Below, piece after piece: positions 14,212-14,358 of a DNA stretch of 14,358 nucleotides. The DNA comes from Pseudomonadota bacterium (GTDB lineage: Bacteria > Pseudomonadota > Alphaproteobacteria > Sphingomonadales > Sphingomonadaceae). The notes under the pieces are model-generated. The model ran no database searches. It was not told the DNA's origin and saw only the letters and a list, made by a program, of their open reading frames with translations. The stretch spans positions 1 through 14,358 of the forward strand of contig JAFABD010000003.1 of the NCBI GenBank assembly GCA_023426225.1, given 5' to 3'. Numbering within the stretch: position 1 is the first letter of the stretch; each line of letters starts with the position of its first letter. Both the position numbers and the translations under genes were made by a program.

Positions 14212-14309
14212 AGCGGCAATGGTTCAGGCGTACTGAACCAGCGGCACTGGTCGAGCGGCGCTGGTCCAGTACCAATGGTTCAGTACCAATGGTTCAGCGG
14301 CAATAATGC
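14212..14309. repeat. Degenerate tandem array of seven 14-bp units
   Basis: Units start at 14212, 14226, 14240, 14254, 14268, 14282 and 14296. The two at 14268 and 14282 are identical (AGTACCAATGGTTC); AGCGGCAATGGTTC, AGCGGCACTGGTCG and AGCGGCGCTGGTCC are variants; the unit at 14226 (AGGCGTACTGAACC) differs most. GGTTCAG occurs at 14207, 14221, 14277 and 14291. The array starts about 45 bp after the ompW terminator and may continue past the edge in more decayed form. The period is not a multiple of three, so it is unlikely to be a protein repeat. Candidate roles: regulator-binding iterations for a gene to the right, or a decaying minisatellite. Confidence 0.75.
14221..14239. promoter_or_regulatory. 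Perfect inverted repeat GGTTCAG-N5-CTGAACC inside the array
   Basis: GGTTCAG (14221-14227) and CTGAACC (14233-14239) are exact reverse complements with GCGTA between. It arises because the unit at 14226 is effectively inverted relative to the others. Such a dyad could be a dimeric protein site, but it may just reflect one inverted unit. Confidence 0.4.
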
Positions 14310-14358
14310 CAGCTGCACCATTCGCGGCGGCGCTCCCATGCCTGTTGCCGGCGCCATT

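Noticed and set aside
14212..14309. CRISPR array
   Set aside because: Units are 14 bp, directly abutting, without spacers, and no cas genes are near.
14170..14358. Plus-strand frame from ATG 14170, open to the window edge
   Set aside because: It starts directly after a terminator, has no ribosome-binding site, and crosses the 14-bp array in a non-periodic frame; no recognisable protein.
14224..14358. Minus-strand frame entering from the right edge and stopping at 14224
   Set aside because: About 44 codons with no recognisable motif, running through the tandem array; cannot be told from noise without sequence to the right.
1..14358. Mobile elements, tRNA or rRNA genes
   Set aside because: No transposase or integrase motifs, no terminal inverted repeats with target duplications, and no cloverleaf or rRNA-like sequence were seen in reading the window.

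Overview
The window is GC-rich (strongly G/C at third codon positions, long antisense open frames everywhere). It reads as a chromosomal piece of an alphaproteobacterium, most likely a sphingomonad: the gene content, the PccR-type regulator next to pccB and the OmpW-type porin fit that group. This assignment is inference from protein style and gene order, not from a database search.

Left part (1-2220), catabolic accessory genes. A [2Fe-2S] small subunit of a xanthine-oxidase/isoquinoline-oxidoreductase-type hydroxylase runs off the left edge on the minus strand. It is divergent from a DODA-type (class III extradiol) dioxygenase gene at 600-1400. The 80-bp gap between them holds a perfect 15-bp palindrome and an 11-bp direct repeat, both candidate operators. 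The dioxygenase converges on a class II aldolase/adducin-family gene (1459-2220, minus), with a GC hairpin and a 15-bp tandem duplication between the two stops.

Central part (2367-12955), propionyl-CoA assimilation. A 468-residue XRE/ScfR-family regulator (pccR type) is divergent from a nine-gene operon: pccB, a small exported protein, methylmalonyl-CoA epimerase, a crotonase-family protein, coenzyme-B12-dependent methylmalonyl-CoA mutase, a 115-aa membrane protein, bioB, a 74-aa membrane protein, and pccA. From the second gene onward every junction but one overlaps; the exception has a 16-bp gap. The route is propionyl-CoA + CO2 to (S)-methylmalonyl-CoA (PccAB), epimerisation to the R form, then mutase to succinyl-CoA for the TCA cycle. 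BioB makes biotin, the cofactor carried on PccA Lys643, so cofactor supply is built into the operon. No cobalamin chaperone (MeaB/ArgK type) and no biotin ligase lie in the window. The pccR-pccB gap carries a perfect 11-bp inverted repeat containing two near-TTTGCAAA elements, the motif known for ScfR regulators. The pccR promoter appears to overlap it and to give an almost leaderless transcript. An intrinsic terminator closes the operon at 13008-13043.

Right part (13044-14358). A long leader or intergenic stretch precedes an OmpW-family outer-membrane protein (13337-14065), followed by a strong intrinsic terminator. Beyond it is a degenerate tandem array of 14-bp units near the right edge.

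The core is a known pathway in an uncommonly complete arrangement. I see no clearly new defence or mobile system. The less explained items are the three uncharacterised small proteins inside the operon, the crotonase of unknown substrate, the epimerase with Ala at a catalytic Glu position, the divergent palindrome at 546-560 and the 14-bp array.
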